A stretch of DNA of 45,526 bases from Devosia sp. (lineage in GTDB: Bacteria; Pseudomonadota; Alphaproteobacteria; Rhizobiales; Devosiaceae), in the NCBI RefSeq assembly GCF_014860165.1, contig NZ_JACZKG010000038.1:1-45526 (forward strand), in the 5' to 3' direction. This document shows positions 19,342 to 28,232 of this stretch, in pieces (the first letter of the stretch is position 1; the number at the start of each line of letters is the position of its first letter). A program made the translations under genes and the position numbers. Under the pieces are notes generated by a model, which did no database searches, was not told where the DNA came from, and saw nothing but the letters and a program-made list of their open reading frames with translations.

Positions 19342-19809
19342 TCAGCCCAGCGGCAGCTCAAAACTGCGCTTGATGGTCTCCATGGGCACGTCGGTCTTGA
19401 CGCTCTGGACGCTCGGGATGCGCATCAAGTAGTCGGACTGGAAGCGCCAATAGGCGTGGAGATCAGCCGTGACGATGCGCATGATGGCGTCGCATTCGCC
19501 TGTCGTGAGGTAGCACTCGGCCACCTCCGGAAACTTGCGCACGGTTTCGGCGAACTGGTTGGTGGTTTCGGCATCCTGCGTCTTGAACCAGATGCGGGCG
19601 AAGACCGTGAGCCCGAGGCCGATTGCCGGGCCGTTGAGCACCACCGTGTATTGGTCGATGATGCCCCGGTCTTCCAGCAGCTTGACGCGGCGCAGGCAGG
19701 GCGAGGGCGACAGGCCCACCTCATTGGCCAGCTCCACATTGGACATGCGGGCATTGCGCTGCAATGCTCTGAGAATGCGGCGATCGATGGCATCAAGCGT
19801 TTCTGGCAT
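19342..19809 (-). CDS. Lrp/AsnC family transcriptional regulator
   Basis: 155 residues. The N-terminal winged helix-turn-helix starts at [30 protein letters not shown], with recognition helix around [18 protein letters not shown]. The C-terminal RAM effector domain holds [22 protein letters not shown] (about 96-117), the amino-acid-sensing region. Probably controls the adjacent LysE-type exporter and perhaps itself: a perfect dyad lies 23 bases upstream of its start codon. It diverges from argG, so that gene's promoter is also close. Confidence 0.93.
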   Translation of the reverse strand: MPETLDAIDRRILRALQRNARMSNVELANEVGLSPSPCLRRVKLLEDRGIIDQYTVVLNGPAIGLGLTVFARIWFKTQDAETTNQFAETVRKFPEVAECYLTTGECDAIMRIVTADLHAYWRFQSDYLMRIPSVQSVKTDVPMETIKRSFELPLG

Positions 19810-19832
19810 GTCGTGCGTCGTTTCAGAATTTG

Positions 19833-19851
19833 TGTGGCAGAATATGCCACA
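19833..19851. promoter_or_regulatory. Candidate Lrp-type operator between lrp and argG
   Basis: Perfect inverted repeat TGTGGCA-gaata-TGCCACA with an AT-rich centre, in the 129-base gap between the Lrp-type gene and argG. Arm length and AT-rich spacer fit Lrp/AsnC-type sites; assignment to this regulator is by position. Confidence 0.55.
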
Positions 19852-19938
19852 AACTGCGTCAAACCTGCGATAATCGCAAGTTCATTGCGCAATATCCGGT
19901 CTATCCTGTCGCCAAAATCAACGCGGAGCGGATTTTCC

Positions 19939-21162
19939 ATGGCAAAAGACATCAAGAAGGTCGTGCTGGCCTATTCGGGCGGGCTCGATACGTCGATCAT
20001 CCTCAAATGGCTGCAGGAGACCTATGATTGCGAGGTGGTGACCTTCACCGCCGATCTGGGCCAGGGCGAGGAGCTGGAGCCGGCGCGCAAGAAGGCCGAG
20101 ATGTTCGGCATCAAGGATATCCGCATCGAGGACCTGCGCGAGGAATTCGTGCGCGATTTCGTGTTCCCGATGTTCCGCGCCAATGCGGTCTATGAAGGCG
20201 TCTATCTGCTGGGTACCTCGATCGCCCGCCCGCTGATCGCCAAGCGGCTGGTCGAGATCGCCCAGGAAACCGGGGCCGATGCCATTTCCCATGGCGCCAC
20301 CGGCAAGGGCAATGACCAGGTGCGGTTCGAACTTACCGCCAATGCGCTCGATCCCGCCATCAAGGTGATCGCGCCCTGGCGTGAATGGGACCTGCGCAGC
20401 CGCACGCAGCTCCTGGCCTATGCCGAACGCAACCAGATTCCGATCGCCAAGGACAAGCGCGGCGAGGCACCGTTCTCGGTCGATGCCAATCTGCTGCACA
20501 CTTCGTCCGAAGGCATGGTGCTGGAAGACCCGGCCGTGCCGGCGCCCGACTATGTGGCGCAGCGCACCGTCGATCCGGAAAAGGCCCCCAACGAGCCCGA
20601 GATCATCACCATCGGCTACGAGAAGGGCGACCCGGTCTCGGTCAATGGCGTCAAGCTGTCGCCTGCGGCGCTCCTGACCAAGCTCAACGAGCTGGGCGGC
20701 AAGCATGGCGTGGGTCGGCTCGATCTGGTGGAAAACCGCTTTGTCGGCATGAAGTCGCGCGGGCTCTACGAGACGCCCGGCGGCACGATCATGCTGGTGG
20801 CGCATCGCGGCATCGAATCGATCACGCTCGACCGCGGCGAGGCCCATCTCAAGGATGAGCTGATGCCCAAATATGCCGAGCTGATCTACAATGGCTTCTG
20901 GTTCGCCCCCGAGCGCGAAATGCTGCAGGCGCTGATCGACAAGAGCCAGCAATTCGTCACCGGCGAAGTTACCGTCAAGCTCTACAAGGGCAGCGCATCG
21001 GTCATCGCCCGCACCTCGCCCTATTCGCTCTATTCGATGGACCTCGTCACCTTCGAAGAGGGCGCGGTGGCCTATGACCACAAGGATGCCGAAGGCTTCA
21101 TCCGCCTCAACGGACTGCGTCTCAAGACCTATGCGGCGCGCAACAAGAAGGCGCGGGGCTGA
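19939..21162 (+). CDS. argG: Argininosuccinate synthase
   Basis: 407 residues, normal length. It joins citrulline and aspartate with ATP in the next-to-last step of arginine synthesis. The ATP pyrophosphatase P-loop AYSGGLDTS is at 11-19, [15 protein letters not shown] near 116-130 binds substrate, and the C-terminal helix closes the tetramer. ATG 19939 is set by GGAGCG 8 bases upstream and by homologue length; an open frame extends far upstream on the antisense of lrp and the exporter and is not real. Single-gene unit. Confidence 0.97.
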   Translation: MAKDIKKVVLAYSGGLDTSIILKWLQETYDCEVVTFTADLGQGEELEPARKKAEMFGIKDIRIEDLREEFVRDFVFPMFRANAVYEGVYLLGTSIARPLIAKRLVEIAQETGADAISHGATGKGNDQVRFELTANALDPAIKVIAPWREWDLRSRTQLLAYAERNQIPIAKDKRGEAPFSVDANLLHTSSEGMVLEDPAVPAPDYVAQRTVDPEKAPNEPEIITIGYEKGDPVSVNGVKLSPAALLTKLNELGGKHGVGRLDLVENRFVGMKSRGLYETPGGTIMLVAHRGIESITLDRGEAHLKDELMPKYAELIYNGFWFAPEREMLQALIDKSQQFVTGEVTVKLYKGSASVIARTSPYSLYSMDLVTFEEGAVAYDHKDAEGFIRLNGLRLKTYAARNKKARG

Positions 21163-21217
21163 GTTCATTCGCTCATTGCTGAATGTATCCGGGCCGTGGC
21201 GCTTCTTGTAGTCGAAC

Positions 21218-21233
21218 TTAAGCGATCGTTAAC
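21218..21233. promoter_or_regulatory. Exact CtrA-type box
   Basis: TTAA-gcgatcg-TTAAC, an exact match to the CtrA consensus TTAA-N7-TTAAC, 62 bases before the start of the PAS-GGDEF-EAL gene and 55 bases after the argG stop. AT-only octamers of this spacing are rare in such GC-rich DNA. Confidence 0.62.
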
Positions 21234-21294
21234 GGGAACGACTTAGCTTTCACGCCAGCGTCGTGCAGAAGCATTATGGCGGGAGAATCGGCGG

Positions 21295-23424
21295 GTGCGA
21301 GCAGAAGACGCTGGCAGCTTGAGCGAAATGGCTGAGGCTTTGCTGCTCGACGCCGCGCTCGAGAACATCCCCTATGGCTTCTGCGTCTGGTCCCCCCAGT
21401 TCCGGCTGGTGATGTGGAACAAGAATTACCGCGACATCTATGGCTTTTCCGCCGACGCGATCTATCGCGGCATGACGCTTGAAGAAGTGGTGCAGCTCAG
21501 CGATCAGCTCGGCAACCATGCCGGCCAGGGCGCCGACGATTTCTACGAATCCTATACCAGCGAATTGCTGGCCAACAGAAGCGGCGCGCGCACCAAGAGC
21601 CAGGAAGTGGTGCATGGCGGCCGCACGATCGAAACCGCCCATGTCTATTCGCCCGCCCTGGGCTGGGTGGTGACGCATGAGGATGTGACCGACGAGATTG
21701 CCCGCACCGAGGTGGTGCAGAAGCGCAAGCTGGAGCTGGAGCGGCAGAATATCCGGCTGGACGCGGCGGTGAACAATATCAGCCAGGGCCTGTGCATGTG
21801 CGACGCCAAGGGGCGGCTGGTCATCTGCAACGAGCCCTATGCGCGCATCTACAATCTGCCGCCCAACCTGATCAAGCCGGGCACCCAGCTCGAGGACATT
21901 CTCGGGCACCTGTTCGATACCGGCATGGAGGCGGGCAGCACGCGCGAGGAATATATCGCCTGGCGCCGCGAGGTGATCGCCCGCCGCGAATATGGCAAGA
22001 ATATCCACGAGCTCAACGGCCGCACCATCATGATGCAGCACCATCCGATGAAGGATGGCGGCTGGGTGTCCACCCACGAGGACATTACCGAGCAGCGGCA
22101 GAACGAGGCCCGCATCCGCCACCTGGCGCGGCATGACGCGCTGACGGACCTGCCCAACCGCATCGAATTCCTCGAGCAGATGGCCAAGACCGAGGCCGGT
22201 CTTTCCCGGGGCGAAATGGCAGCCGTGCTCTATATCGACCTCGATCACTTCAAGGCCGTCAACGATACGCTCGGGCATGCAGTGGGCGACGAAGTCATCA
22301 AGCAGGCCTCGGCCCGGCTCTGGGGCACGACGCGCGAGACCGATGTGCTGGCGCGGCTGGGCGGCGACGAATTCGCGCTGCTCATGCGTCCCATCGACAG
22401 CGCCGCCGATGCCGCCAAGGTGGCCGACCGCATCATCAAGGCGATCGGGGCGCCCATGCTGATCGGCGGCCAGCAGATCGAGATCGGCACCAGCGTGGGC
22501 ATAGCGGTGGGTCCGGGCGACGGGGTCAAGACCGATACCCTGGTCAAGAATGCGGACCTGGCGCTCTACAAGGCCAAGAGCGAAGGCCGATCGACCTATC
22601 ATTTCTTCGAAGCGGGCATGGATGCGGACCTGCAGTCGCGCCGCTCCATCGAGGCGGGCCTGCGCCTGGCCCTGCAGCGCGCAGAACTGCGCCTGGTATT
22701 CCAGCCGCTGCTGGGCCTGGCGGAAAACCGCGTCACCTGCGTGGAGGCGCTGCTGCGCTGGGACCATGAGGGGCGGACCATCTCCCCGGTCGAATTCATT
22801 CCCATTGCCGAGGAAACAGGGCTCATCGTTCCCATCGGGGAATGGGTGTTGCGCGAGGCCTGCAAGGTGGCGGCCACCTGGCCGGGCGACGTGCGCGTCG
22901 CGGTCAACCTGTCGCCCGTGCAGTTCAAGAGCCGGGACCTGCTGGGCCTGGTCAAATCGGCATTGGGTGAGGCGCGGATTCCCGCGACCCGGCTGGAGCT
23001 CGAAATCACCGAATCGCTGCTGCTGGCCGAGAACGATACCAATCTGAAGGTGCTGCACGACCTGCGCGCCATGGGTGTGCGCATCTCGATGGACGATTTC
23101 GGCACCGGCTATTCCTCGCTGAGCTATCTGCGCAGCTTCCCCTTCGACAAGATCAAGATCGATCGGACCTTCATGCGCGATCTGACCAGCCGCAGTGATA
23201 GCCAGGCCATCATCAAGGCGGTGATCGGGCTGGGTCAGTCTCTGGGCATGTCGACGGCTGCCGAAGGCGTCGAAACCGAGGAACAGCTCGAAATGGTGCG
23301 CGCCCATGGCGCTTCGGAAGTGCAGGGCTTCCTGTTCTCGCCGCCGCTGCCGCCGGCCGCGCTGGCCAGCCTGCTCCATTCCGAAGCGGCCAAGCTCCAG
23401 CCGGACCGCAAGAAGGCATCCTAG
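21295..23424 (+). CDS. PAS-PAS-GGDEF-EAL cyclic-di-GMP protein
   Basis: 709 residues, no membrane segment, so probably cytoplasmic. Two PAS-like domains (about 15-140 and 150-268; each starts ALENIPYGFCVW/AVNNISQGLCMCD) are joined by a short coiled linker. The diguanylate cyclase domain has intact GGDEF (356-360) and an inhibitory RxxD site (RETD, 347-350). The phosphodiesterase domain has EALLR (484-488), NLS, ITES, DDFGTG (600-605) and KIDRTF, so both activities look possible. The start is GTG 21295 with GGGAG about 10 bases upstream; ATG 21328 is an alternative. An exact CtrA box precedes it. Confidence 0.93.
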   Translation: MRAEDAGSLSEMAEALLLDAALENIPYGFCVWSPQFRLVMWNKNYRDIYGFSADAIYRGMTLEEVVQLSDQLGNHAGQGADDFYESYTSELLANRSGARTKSQEVVHGGRTIETAHVYSPALGWVVTHEDVTDEIARTEVVQKRKLELERQNIRLDAAVNNISQGLCMCDAKGRLVICNEPYARIYNLPPNLIKPGTQLEDILGHLFDTGMEAGSTREEYIAWRREVIARREYGKNIHELNGRTIMMQHHPMKDGGWVSTHEDITEQRQNEARIRHLARHDALTDLPNRIEFLEQMAKTEAGLSRGEMAAVLYIDLDHFKAVNDTLGHAVGDEVIKQASARLWGTTRETDVLARLGGDEFALLMRPIDSAADAAKVADRIIKAIGAPMLIGGQQIEIGTSVGIAVGPGDGVKTDTLVKNADLALYKAKSEGRSTYHFFEAGMDADLQSRRSIEAGLRLALQRAELRLVFQPLLGLAENRVTCVEALLRWDHEGRTISPVEFIPIAEETGLIVPIGEWVLREACKVAATWPGDVRVAVNLSPVQFKSRDLLGLVKSALGEARIPATRLELEITESLLLAENDTNLKVLHDLRAMGVRISMDDFGTGYSSLSYLRSFPFDKIKIDRTFMRDLTSRSDSQAIIKAVIGLGQSLGMSTAAEGVETEEQLEMVRAHGASEVQGFLFSPPLPPAALASLLHSEAAKLQPDRKKAS

Positions 23425-23430
23425 GCCCTG

Positions 23431-23456
23431 TCACCTCTCCTTTGAGGGAGAGGTGA
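23431..23456. repeat. Short palindrome, family B
   Basis: Perfect 10-pair stem TCACCTCTCC (23431-23440) with GGAGAGGTGA (23447-23456), 6-base loop, starting 7 bases after the GGDEF-EAL stop. It could act as a weak terminator or mRNA 3' end stabiliser; there is no T-run. Confidence 0.65.
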
Positions 23457-23505
23457 AGCGTCACCGGCAATTGCGTTTGTTGCCGGGCTTTGCCAGATTT
23501 GGCCC

Positions 23506-24144
23506 ATGCGTCCAGGTCTTTACGCCCAGCTCCGTGCCATTGCCCGCCGCGAGGGCCGCGATGCGGGGGCGGCCGAGGATATGGTGCAGGAGGCGCTGCT
23601 TGCAGCGGTCCTGGCCGGGCGTACCGATTTCGACGCCCCCGATACGGCGCGCTGGCTCACCGGAACGGTGCGCAACCAGGCCCGCATGGCGGCGCGAAGC
23701 GCGGTGCGCCGCCGCCAGCGCGAAACCAGCTGGCAGGTGCCGGCGGCCCCCGCGCCCGATAAAGCCGAGCCATCGGAGACAGCGCAAATGCTTGCCGGCC
23801 TGCCGGCTTCGCTCAAAGCCGTCGCCGCGCTCGTGCTTTCCGGTCACACAAGACGGGAGATTGCCTGGCTGCTGGGCCTTTCCGATGTGACGCTCCGCCA
23901 GCGCATTACCGCCCTCAAGCGCCTGATCGTCCGGGCCGGGCTCGCCATGCCCGACGACCTGCCGGGCCTCGGCCTCGATCTCGCCTATGGCCGCATCCGC
24001 GATGCCCTGCTGCCGAGCCTGTTGCGCCATGGCGGCATGCTTGCCAGCCACGATCCGGACGGCCATCTTTTTATCGTGGCGCGCTCACAAAAGCCGCTGT
24101 CGCGGCAACAGGCAGGGCAAACCAAAGTGGAGGGCTCGCCATGA
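23506..24144 (+). CDS. Small sigma-70/ECF-like factor
   Basis: 212 residues. Region 2-like part: AGAAEDMVQEALLAAVLAGRTDF...ARWLTGTVRNQARMAARSAVRRRQRE (about 21-72). Region 4-like helix-turn-helix: LPASLKAVAALVLSGHTRREIAWLLGLSDVTLRQRITALKRL (about 98-139). A further 70-residue C-terminal tail (DLPGLGLDLAYGRIRDALLP and so on) has no assignment. It may be a true ECF sigma factor or a sigma-derived DNA-binding protein; no anti-sigma gene is adjacent. Its stop overlaps the VOC gene start by 4 bases, so the two are translated together. Confidence 0.8.
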   Translation: MRPGLYAQLRAIARREGRDAGAAEDMVQEALLAAVLAGRTDFDAPDTARWLTGTVRNQARMAARSAVRRRQRETSWQVPAAPAPDKAEPSETAQMLAGLPASLKAVAALVLSGHTRREIAWLLGLSDVTLRQRITALKRLIVRAGLAMPDDLPGLGLDLAYGRIRDALLPSLLRHGGMLASHDPDGHLFIVARSQKPLSRQQAGQTKVEGSP

Positions 24145-24536
24145 GCATCAAGACCGGCTTCAAACCCAAAAGCGCCAGCGTCGTCTATTATGTCAGCGAC
24201 ATCGCTCGCACCCAGACATTCTACAACCAGACCCTGGGCCTCGACCTTACGCGCATGGAAGGGGCCGAGCCCTTCTGGCTGCAGGGCAGGCTGGAGGGCG
24301 GGCTCGAAATCATCTTCTTCGAGATGGACGGCGTGCGCGGCAATACGCCGGCGCTGATCTTTACCGTCGAGGAGGGCGGCATCGACGATATCGTGGCGGC
24401 GCTGGCCGAGCAGGGCGTCACCATCGTCACCCCGGTCTCGGAGGCGCCGGGCGGCTGGAGCGCCGACTTTCTGGACCCGGATGGCTTTGGTCTGGGGCTC
24501 TGGCAATCGGGGGAATTACCGCGGTCGCTGAAGTAA
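24141..24536 (+). CDS. VOC (glyoxalase/bleomycin-resistance) family protein
   Basis: 131 residues, one VOC unit of two beta-alpha-beta-beta-beta modules: SVVYYVSDIARTQTFYNQTLGLDL at the start and ADFLDPDGFGLGLWQ at the end. VOC proteins use a metal for isomerase, dioxygenase or drug-binding roles. The usual His/Glu metal ligands are not obvious (the first strand has no His), so it may be a binding protein or sensor. Its start overlaps the sigma-like gene stop (ATGA), suggesting a linked function. Confidence 0.88.
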   Translation: MSIKTGFKPKSASVVYYVSDIARTQTFYNQTLGLDLTRMEGAEPFWLQGRLEGGLEIIFFEMDGVRGNTPALIFTVEEGGIDDIVAALAEQGVTIVTPVSEAPGGWSADFLDPDGFGLGLWQSGELPRSLK

Positions 24537-25029
24537 CCACAGCGCAAGCGGCCGATTGCAGCAGCGCCGACTATCTGACATTAATCATTGATGGCCGACC
24601 GAAATATCGGACGGCAAACCGGGTTGTTGGAGATGTCGGGGATGGGGGCACTCACCACTCCATGGACGTCATCAACGGAGATGGCCGCGCGACCGTAGTC
24701 AAACTGACGCGTTGCCATCCTGGAGCGGCAATCCGCAAGGGTTGCCGCTCTTTTCGTCCGGCAGGGCCCGATGCGGCCAGCCGGGTTCTCAAACGCAAAT
24801 CGCCCCACCGGGGCAATTTACCCTGCGGGACGGTTTGAAGCCCCGCAACCCACCTCTGCGCGCCCTGCGCTTGTGAAAAAGCCTTTGATCCTGTAAGGCA
24901 GCGCCAAATGCGGCGATCCGGTTTCTGGCCGGGGTCGTCGCCATGTTTATTCCTGCATGGTTCAGCCGTTTGCCGCCGCCCTTCGCGGCCCAAGGTTTTG
25001 GGATCATGCCAAAGAGGCCTCGATCCCCT
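24537..25029 (+). other. Geneless region with one strong terminator
   Basis: 493 bases without a credible gene. It holds a strong intrinsic terminator at 24723-24754, nearly 190 bases past the VOC stop. A possible promoter-like pair, TTGCAG (24554) and ATTAAT 18 bases on, would give a transcript of about 165 bases ending there. The stretch from 24755 to typA must contain the typA promoter, but I cannot place it with confidence. Confidence 0.45.
24723..24754 (+). terminator. Intrinsic terminator with GNRA-type tetraloop
   Basis: GAGCGGCAATCC (24723-24734) pairs with GGGTTGCCGCTC (24739-24750): twelve pairs with one wobble around a GCAA tetraloop, then TTTT. It either ends the sigma-VOC transcript with a long 3' leader or ends a separate small RNA. 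Confidence 0.88.
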
Positions 25030-26844
25030 ATGTCGCTGCGCAATATCGCTATCATCGCCCACGTTGACCACGGCAAGACCACGCTGATCGACGTCCTGCT
25101 CAAGCAGTCCGGCTCGTTCCGCGAAAACGAACGCGTCGAAGAACGCGCCATGGACAGCAATGACATCGAGCGCGAGCGCGGCATCACCATTCTCGCAAAA
25201 GTGACCTCCCTGCTGTGGAAGGACACCCGCATCAATATCGTGGACACGCCCGGACACGCCGATTTCGGCGGCGAGGTCGAGCGCATCCTCTCGATGGTCG
25301 ATGGCGTGGTCATCCTGGTCGATGCCGCCGAAGGCCCGATGCCGCAGACCAAGTTCGTGCTGGGCAAGGCGCTGGCCCAGGGCCTCAGGCCCATCGTTGC
25401 CATCAACAAGATCGACAAGGCCGACGAGCGTCATATGGAAGTGCTCGAAGAGATCTTCGACCTGTTCATCGCGCTCGACGCCACCTCCGAGCAGCTCGAT
25501 TTCCCGGTGCTCTATGGTTCGGCCAAGCAGGGCTGGATGGCCATGGAGCCCGAGGGTCCCAAGAACGACCTGGGCCCGCTGCTCGACAAGGTCATCGAGC
25601 ATGTGCCCGAGCCGACCGTCGAAGAAGGCCAGTTCCGCATGCTGGTCACCACCATCGAGCGCAACCCGTTCCTCGGCCGTATCCTGACCGGCCGCATCAC
25701 CTCGGGTTCGGTCAAGGCGAACGATCCCATCCACACCCTCAATCGCGAGGGCAAGGAAGTCGAAAAGGGCCGCATTTCCAAGGTCCTGGCCTTCCGTGGT
25801 CTCGAGCGTACTCCGGTCGATGTCGGCGAAGCCGGCGACATCGTCGCCATTGCGGGCCTGGTAACCTCCACAGTGGCCGATACGCTCTGCGCGCCGCAGG
25901 TTACCACGCCCATTGCCTCCAAGCCGATCGATCCGCCGACCCTGTCGGTCACCTTCCGCATCAATGACGGCCCGCTGGCCGGCCGCGAAGGCGACAAGGT
26001 GCAGTCCCGCGTCATCCGCGAACGGCTGATGCGCGAAGCCGAGGGCAACGTGGCCATCCGCGTCACCCCTGGCGATGACAACGACTCGTTCGACGTGGCC
26101 GGCCGCGGCGAATTGCAGCTGGCCGTGCTGATCGAAAACATGCGCCGCGAGGGCTTCGAGCTCACCATCGGTCGCCCCAAGGTGCTGTTCAAGGAAGAGG
26201 ACGGCGTCAAGCTCGAGCCGATCGAGGAAGTCATCATCGACGTCGATGACGAGTTCACCGGCACGGTCGTGCAGAAGCTGACCGAGCGCAAGGGCGAGCT
26301 GACCGACATGCGCGCCTCCGGCGTCGGCCGCACCCGCATTCGCCTGCTGGTTCCCACCCGCGCGCTGATCGGCTACCAGCCGGAACTGCTGAGCGACACC
26401 CGCGGCACCGCCATCTTCAACCGCCTGTTCCACGAATTTGTGCCCTATAAGGGCGACCTGCCGGGTCGTCGCACGGGCGTGCTGATTTCGAACGGCACGG
26501 GCCAGTCGGTGGCGTTTGCGTTGTGGAACCTGGAAGACCGCGGCCCGATCATGATCGATGCCGGCGTCGACATCTATGAAGGCATGATCATCGGCGAGCA
26601 CAGCCGCGACAATGACCTCGAGGTCAATGCGCTCAAGGGCAAGCAGCTCACCAATATCCGCACCACGTCCAAGGACGAAGCGGTGCGCCTGACCACGCCC
26701 AAGAAGCTGACGCTGGAACAGAGCCTCGGCTACATTGCCGAAGACGAATATGTGGAAGTGACCCCCAAGTCGATCCGCCTCCGCAAGATCTGGCTCGACC
26801 CCAATGACCGCAAGCGCAACATGCGGGCGCAGAAGTCGGCTTAG
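25030..26844 (+). CDS. typA: Translational GTPase TypA/BipA
   Basis: 604 residues, normal length. A ribosome-binding GTPase of the EF-G family involved in 50S assembly and stress or cold adaptation. G1 is AHVDHGKTT (near 9-17), the switch region has RGITILAK, G3 is [14 protein letters not shown] (about 69-82), and G4 is NKID. Domain III/V equivalents and the C-terminal TypA domain follow, ending [18 protein letters not shown] 25030 is used because homologues begin [17 protein letters not shown]; in-frame ATG 25006 and 24943 are longer alternatives. Confidence 0.96.
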   Translation: MSLRNIAIIAHVDHGKTTLIDVLLKQSGSFRENERVEERAMDSNDIERERGITILAKVTSLLWKDTRINIVDTPGHADFGGEVERILSMVDGVVILVDAAEGPMPQTKFVLGKALAQGLRPIVAINKIDKADERHMEVLEEIFDLFIALDATSEQLDFPVLYGSAKQGWMAMEPEGPKNDLGPLLDKVIEHVPEPTVEEGQFRMLVTTIERNPFLGRILTGRITSGSVKANDPIHTLNREGKEVEKGRISKVLAFRGLERTPVDVGEAGDIVAIAGLVTSTVADTLCAPQVTTPIASKPIDPPTLSVTFRINDGPLAGREGDKVQSRVIRERLMREAEGNVAIRVTPGDDNDSFDVAGRGELQLAVLIENMRREGFELTIGRPKVLFKEEDGVKLEPIEEVIIDVDDEFTGTVVQKLTERKGELTDMRASGVGRTRIRLLVPTRALIGYQPELLSDTRGTAIFNRLFHEFVPYKGDLPGRRTGVLISNGTGQSVAFALWNLEDRGPIMIDAGVDIYEGMIIGEHSRDNDLEVNALKGKQLTNIRTTSKDEAVRLTTPKKLTLEQSLGYIAEDEYVEVTPKSIRLRKIWLDPNDRKRNMRAQKSA

Positions 26845-26859
26845 GCTCCGATACCCCTT

Positions 26860-26956
26860 CTAGCCTCCCCCTGACAGGGGGAGGAACAGACTGAGTTTGT
26901 GGCACCGATGTGCCCCTCCCACCGCGCGGTCCCTCCCCCTATGAAGGGGAGGCTAG
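26860..26956. repeat. GC-rich palindromic intergenic repeat (family B)
   Basis: Outer arms CTAGCCTCCCC (26860-26870) and GGGGAGGCTAG (26946-26956) face each other. The left arm is also a perfect hairpin CCTCCCCCT-gac-AGGGGGAGG (26864-26884), and a similar hairpin forms around 26933-26952. It fills the typA-DedA gap and ends 11 bases before the DedA ribosome binding site. Confidence 0.75.
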
Positions 26957-26978
26957 GTGGGGGTTCCGGAGGAAAGAC

Positions 26979-27587
26979 ATGACCGACTGGATCATCCAGA
27001 CCATTGCCCAACTGGGCTATCTCGGCATCTTTCTCGTCATGCTGGCGGAGTCGATCTTCCCGCCGATCCCCTCCGAGCTGATCATCCCCTTTGCCGGCTT
27101 TGCCGCCGCCAATGGCGATCTCAATCTCTTCGGCGTGCTTGTCGCCGCCACCGTCGGCGCTGTCGTTGGCATGCTGCCCTGGTACTTTGCCGGGCGCCTG
27201 TTCGGGCTCGAGCGCGTGCGCTGGCTGGCCAATCGCTATGGGCGTCTGCTCACCCTCAATGCCGAAGAAATCGACGTCGCCGTCGGCTTCTTCCGGCGCT
27301 TCGGACCCATCATCGTGCTGATCGGCCGGCTGATGCCGATTATCCGCACGCTGATCTCCATTCCGGCGGGCCTCGCCCGCATGCCGCTGCCGGTGTTCCT
27401 GCTGGCCTCCACCACGGGGGCGCTGATCTGGAACACGGTCCTCACCCTCGCCGGCTATCTGCTGCATGAGCATTACGAGCTGGTGGAAGTGGTGCTCGAT
27501 CCGCTGAGCTATATCGTGCTGGCGGCGGTGGTGCTGCTCTACCTCTTCCGCGTCATCACCTGGAAGCCGAGCCGGCTGCAGAGCTGA
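26979..27587 (+). CDS. DedA family membrane protein
   Basis: 202 residues, about five hydrophobic segments. DedA-family features are ESIFPPIPSELIIPFAGFAAANG (about 24-46), PWYFAGRLFGLERV, then FFRRFGPIIVLIGRLMPIIRTLISIPAGLARM (about 106-137) with the conserved Arg and Pro residues. The superfamily flips or transports lipid carriers such as undecaprenyl phosphate or phosphatidylethanolamine; the substrate here is not known. The start ATG 26979 has a strong GGAGGAAAG just upstream; the longer frame reads through the palindromic repeat. Confidence 0.93.
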   Translation: MTDWIIQTIAQLGYLGIFLVMLAESIFPPIPSELIIPFAGFAAANGDLNLFGVLVAATVGAVVGMLPWYFAGRLFGLERVRWLANRYGRLLTLNAEEIDVAVGFFRRFGPIIVLIGRLMPIIRTLISIPAGLARMPLPVFLLASTTGALIWNTVLTLAGYLLHEHYELVEVVLDPLSYIVLAAVVLLYLFRVITWKPSRLQS

Positions 27588-27591
27588 CCGC

Positions 27592-27623
27592 TTGCAGATT
27601 GCGAGGCGCCTCGCATTCTGCAA
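27592..27623. repeat. 32-base near-perfect palindrome after the DedA gene
   Basis: TTGCAGATTGCGAGGC is followed directly by its inverted copy GCCTCGCATTCTGCAA; only one position (T opposite T) fails to pair and there is no loop. It starts 4 bases after the DedA stop. With no T-run it is an atypical terminator; the zero-length spacer suits a protein-binding dyad or a recombination remnant. Confidence 0.7.
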
Positions 27624-27926
27624 CGCGTCCAGCGACGCAAAACGCTTTTGTTCACAACACTTTAATCTCTGCCCCCCGGTTTGCGGGCTTCTTGCATCTG
27701 GCACGCTTCGTGCAATGCAGGGCCTGTCCGGAGAGTGTAGTTTTGCGTACCGGACCCAAAGTCATTGGGGCCTCGTTCCGTGCGACCGGAGCGAGGTCCT
27801 CATGCTTTGCGCGACCCTTGCCGCAAAGCCTTTCAGCCACTAAGTATTTGCCAGCTTTCACTGCCGCGTTCTCGAACGCAAAACCGGCAGCCACTTTTGC
27901 TGAGAACGCTCTAACCGGAGACGCCC
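27624..27926 (+). other. Leader/intergenic region before YggT gene
   Basis: About 300 bases without a credible gene. Visible structures are a small stem GCGTC-cagc-GACGC just after the 32-base palindrome, a dyad TGCAT-ctg-GCACG-ctt-CGTGC-a-ATGCA at 27693-27719, and a GTCCGG/CCGGAC pairing near 27730-27760. The YggT ribosome binding site CCGGAGA lies at the end. Confidence 0.5.
27699..27714 (+). promoter_or_regulatory. RpoN (sigma-54)-like promoter match
   Basis: TGGCACG-cttc-GTGCA matches TGGCACG-N4-TTGCA at 11 of 12 fixed positions, including the invariant GG and GC with correct spacing. It would start a transcript near 27725, about 200 bases before the YggT gene. The match lies inside a dyad (GCACG-ctt-CGTGC), which could produce it by chance, and YggT is not a usual sigma-54 target. 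Confidence 0.35.
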
Positions 27927-28229
27927 ATGCGCGCCGTGCTCGACATCATCCTGCTGATCCTCGATCTCTATCGCTGGGTGCTCATCGCCATGATCATCAT
28001 GAGCTGGCTGATCTCGTTCAACGTGATCAATACCCGCAATGGCTTTGTCGAAGGCCTGTGGCGTGTGCTCAACCAGCTCACCGAGCCGGTGCTGCGGCCC
28101 ATCCGCCGCGTCATGCCGAACTTTTCCGGCCTCGATATCAGCCCGATCATCGCGTTCCTCGCGATCATGTTCATCCAGCTGATCATCGGCTACTACATCT
28201 ATCCCGCCGTGGCGCGCGCCGGCATCTAG
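27927..28229 (+). CDS. YggT family membrane protein
   Basis: 100 residues with two long hydrophobic helices (about 4-32 and 72-94) separated by the family motif NQLTEPVLRPIRRVMPNFSGLDISPIIAF (about 49-77). YggT proteins are small inner-membrane proteins linked loosely to osmotic tolerance, cell division or chloroplast c-type cytochrome work in relatives; the molecular role is not settled. The DUF167 (YggU) gene follows immediately, the same order as yggT-yggU in other bacteria. A terminator hairpin sits between the two. Confidence 0.93.
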   Translation: MRAVLDIILLILDLYRWVLIAMIIMSWLISFNVINTRNGFVEGLWRVLNQLTEPVLRPIRRVMPNFSGLDISPIIAFLAIMFIQLIIGYYIYPAVARAGI

Positions 28230-28232
28230 CCC

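Noticed and set aside
18853..19938. Open frame extending argG upstream by about 360 codons
   Set aside because: It is antisense to lrp and the exporter; argG homologues start at the ATG at 19939, which has a ribosome binding site.
24581..24838. Small coding genes in the VOC-typA gap
   Set aside because: Frames on both strands run through the terminator hairpin, have no ribosome binding sites and resemble no family.
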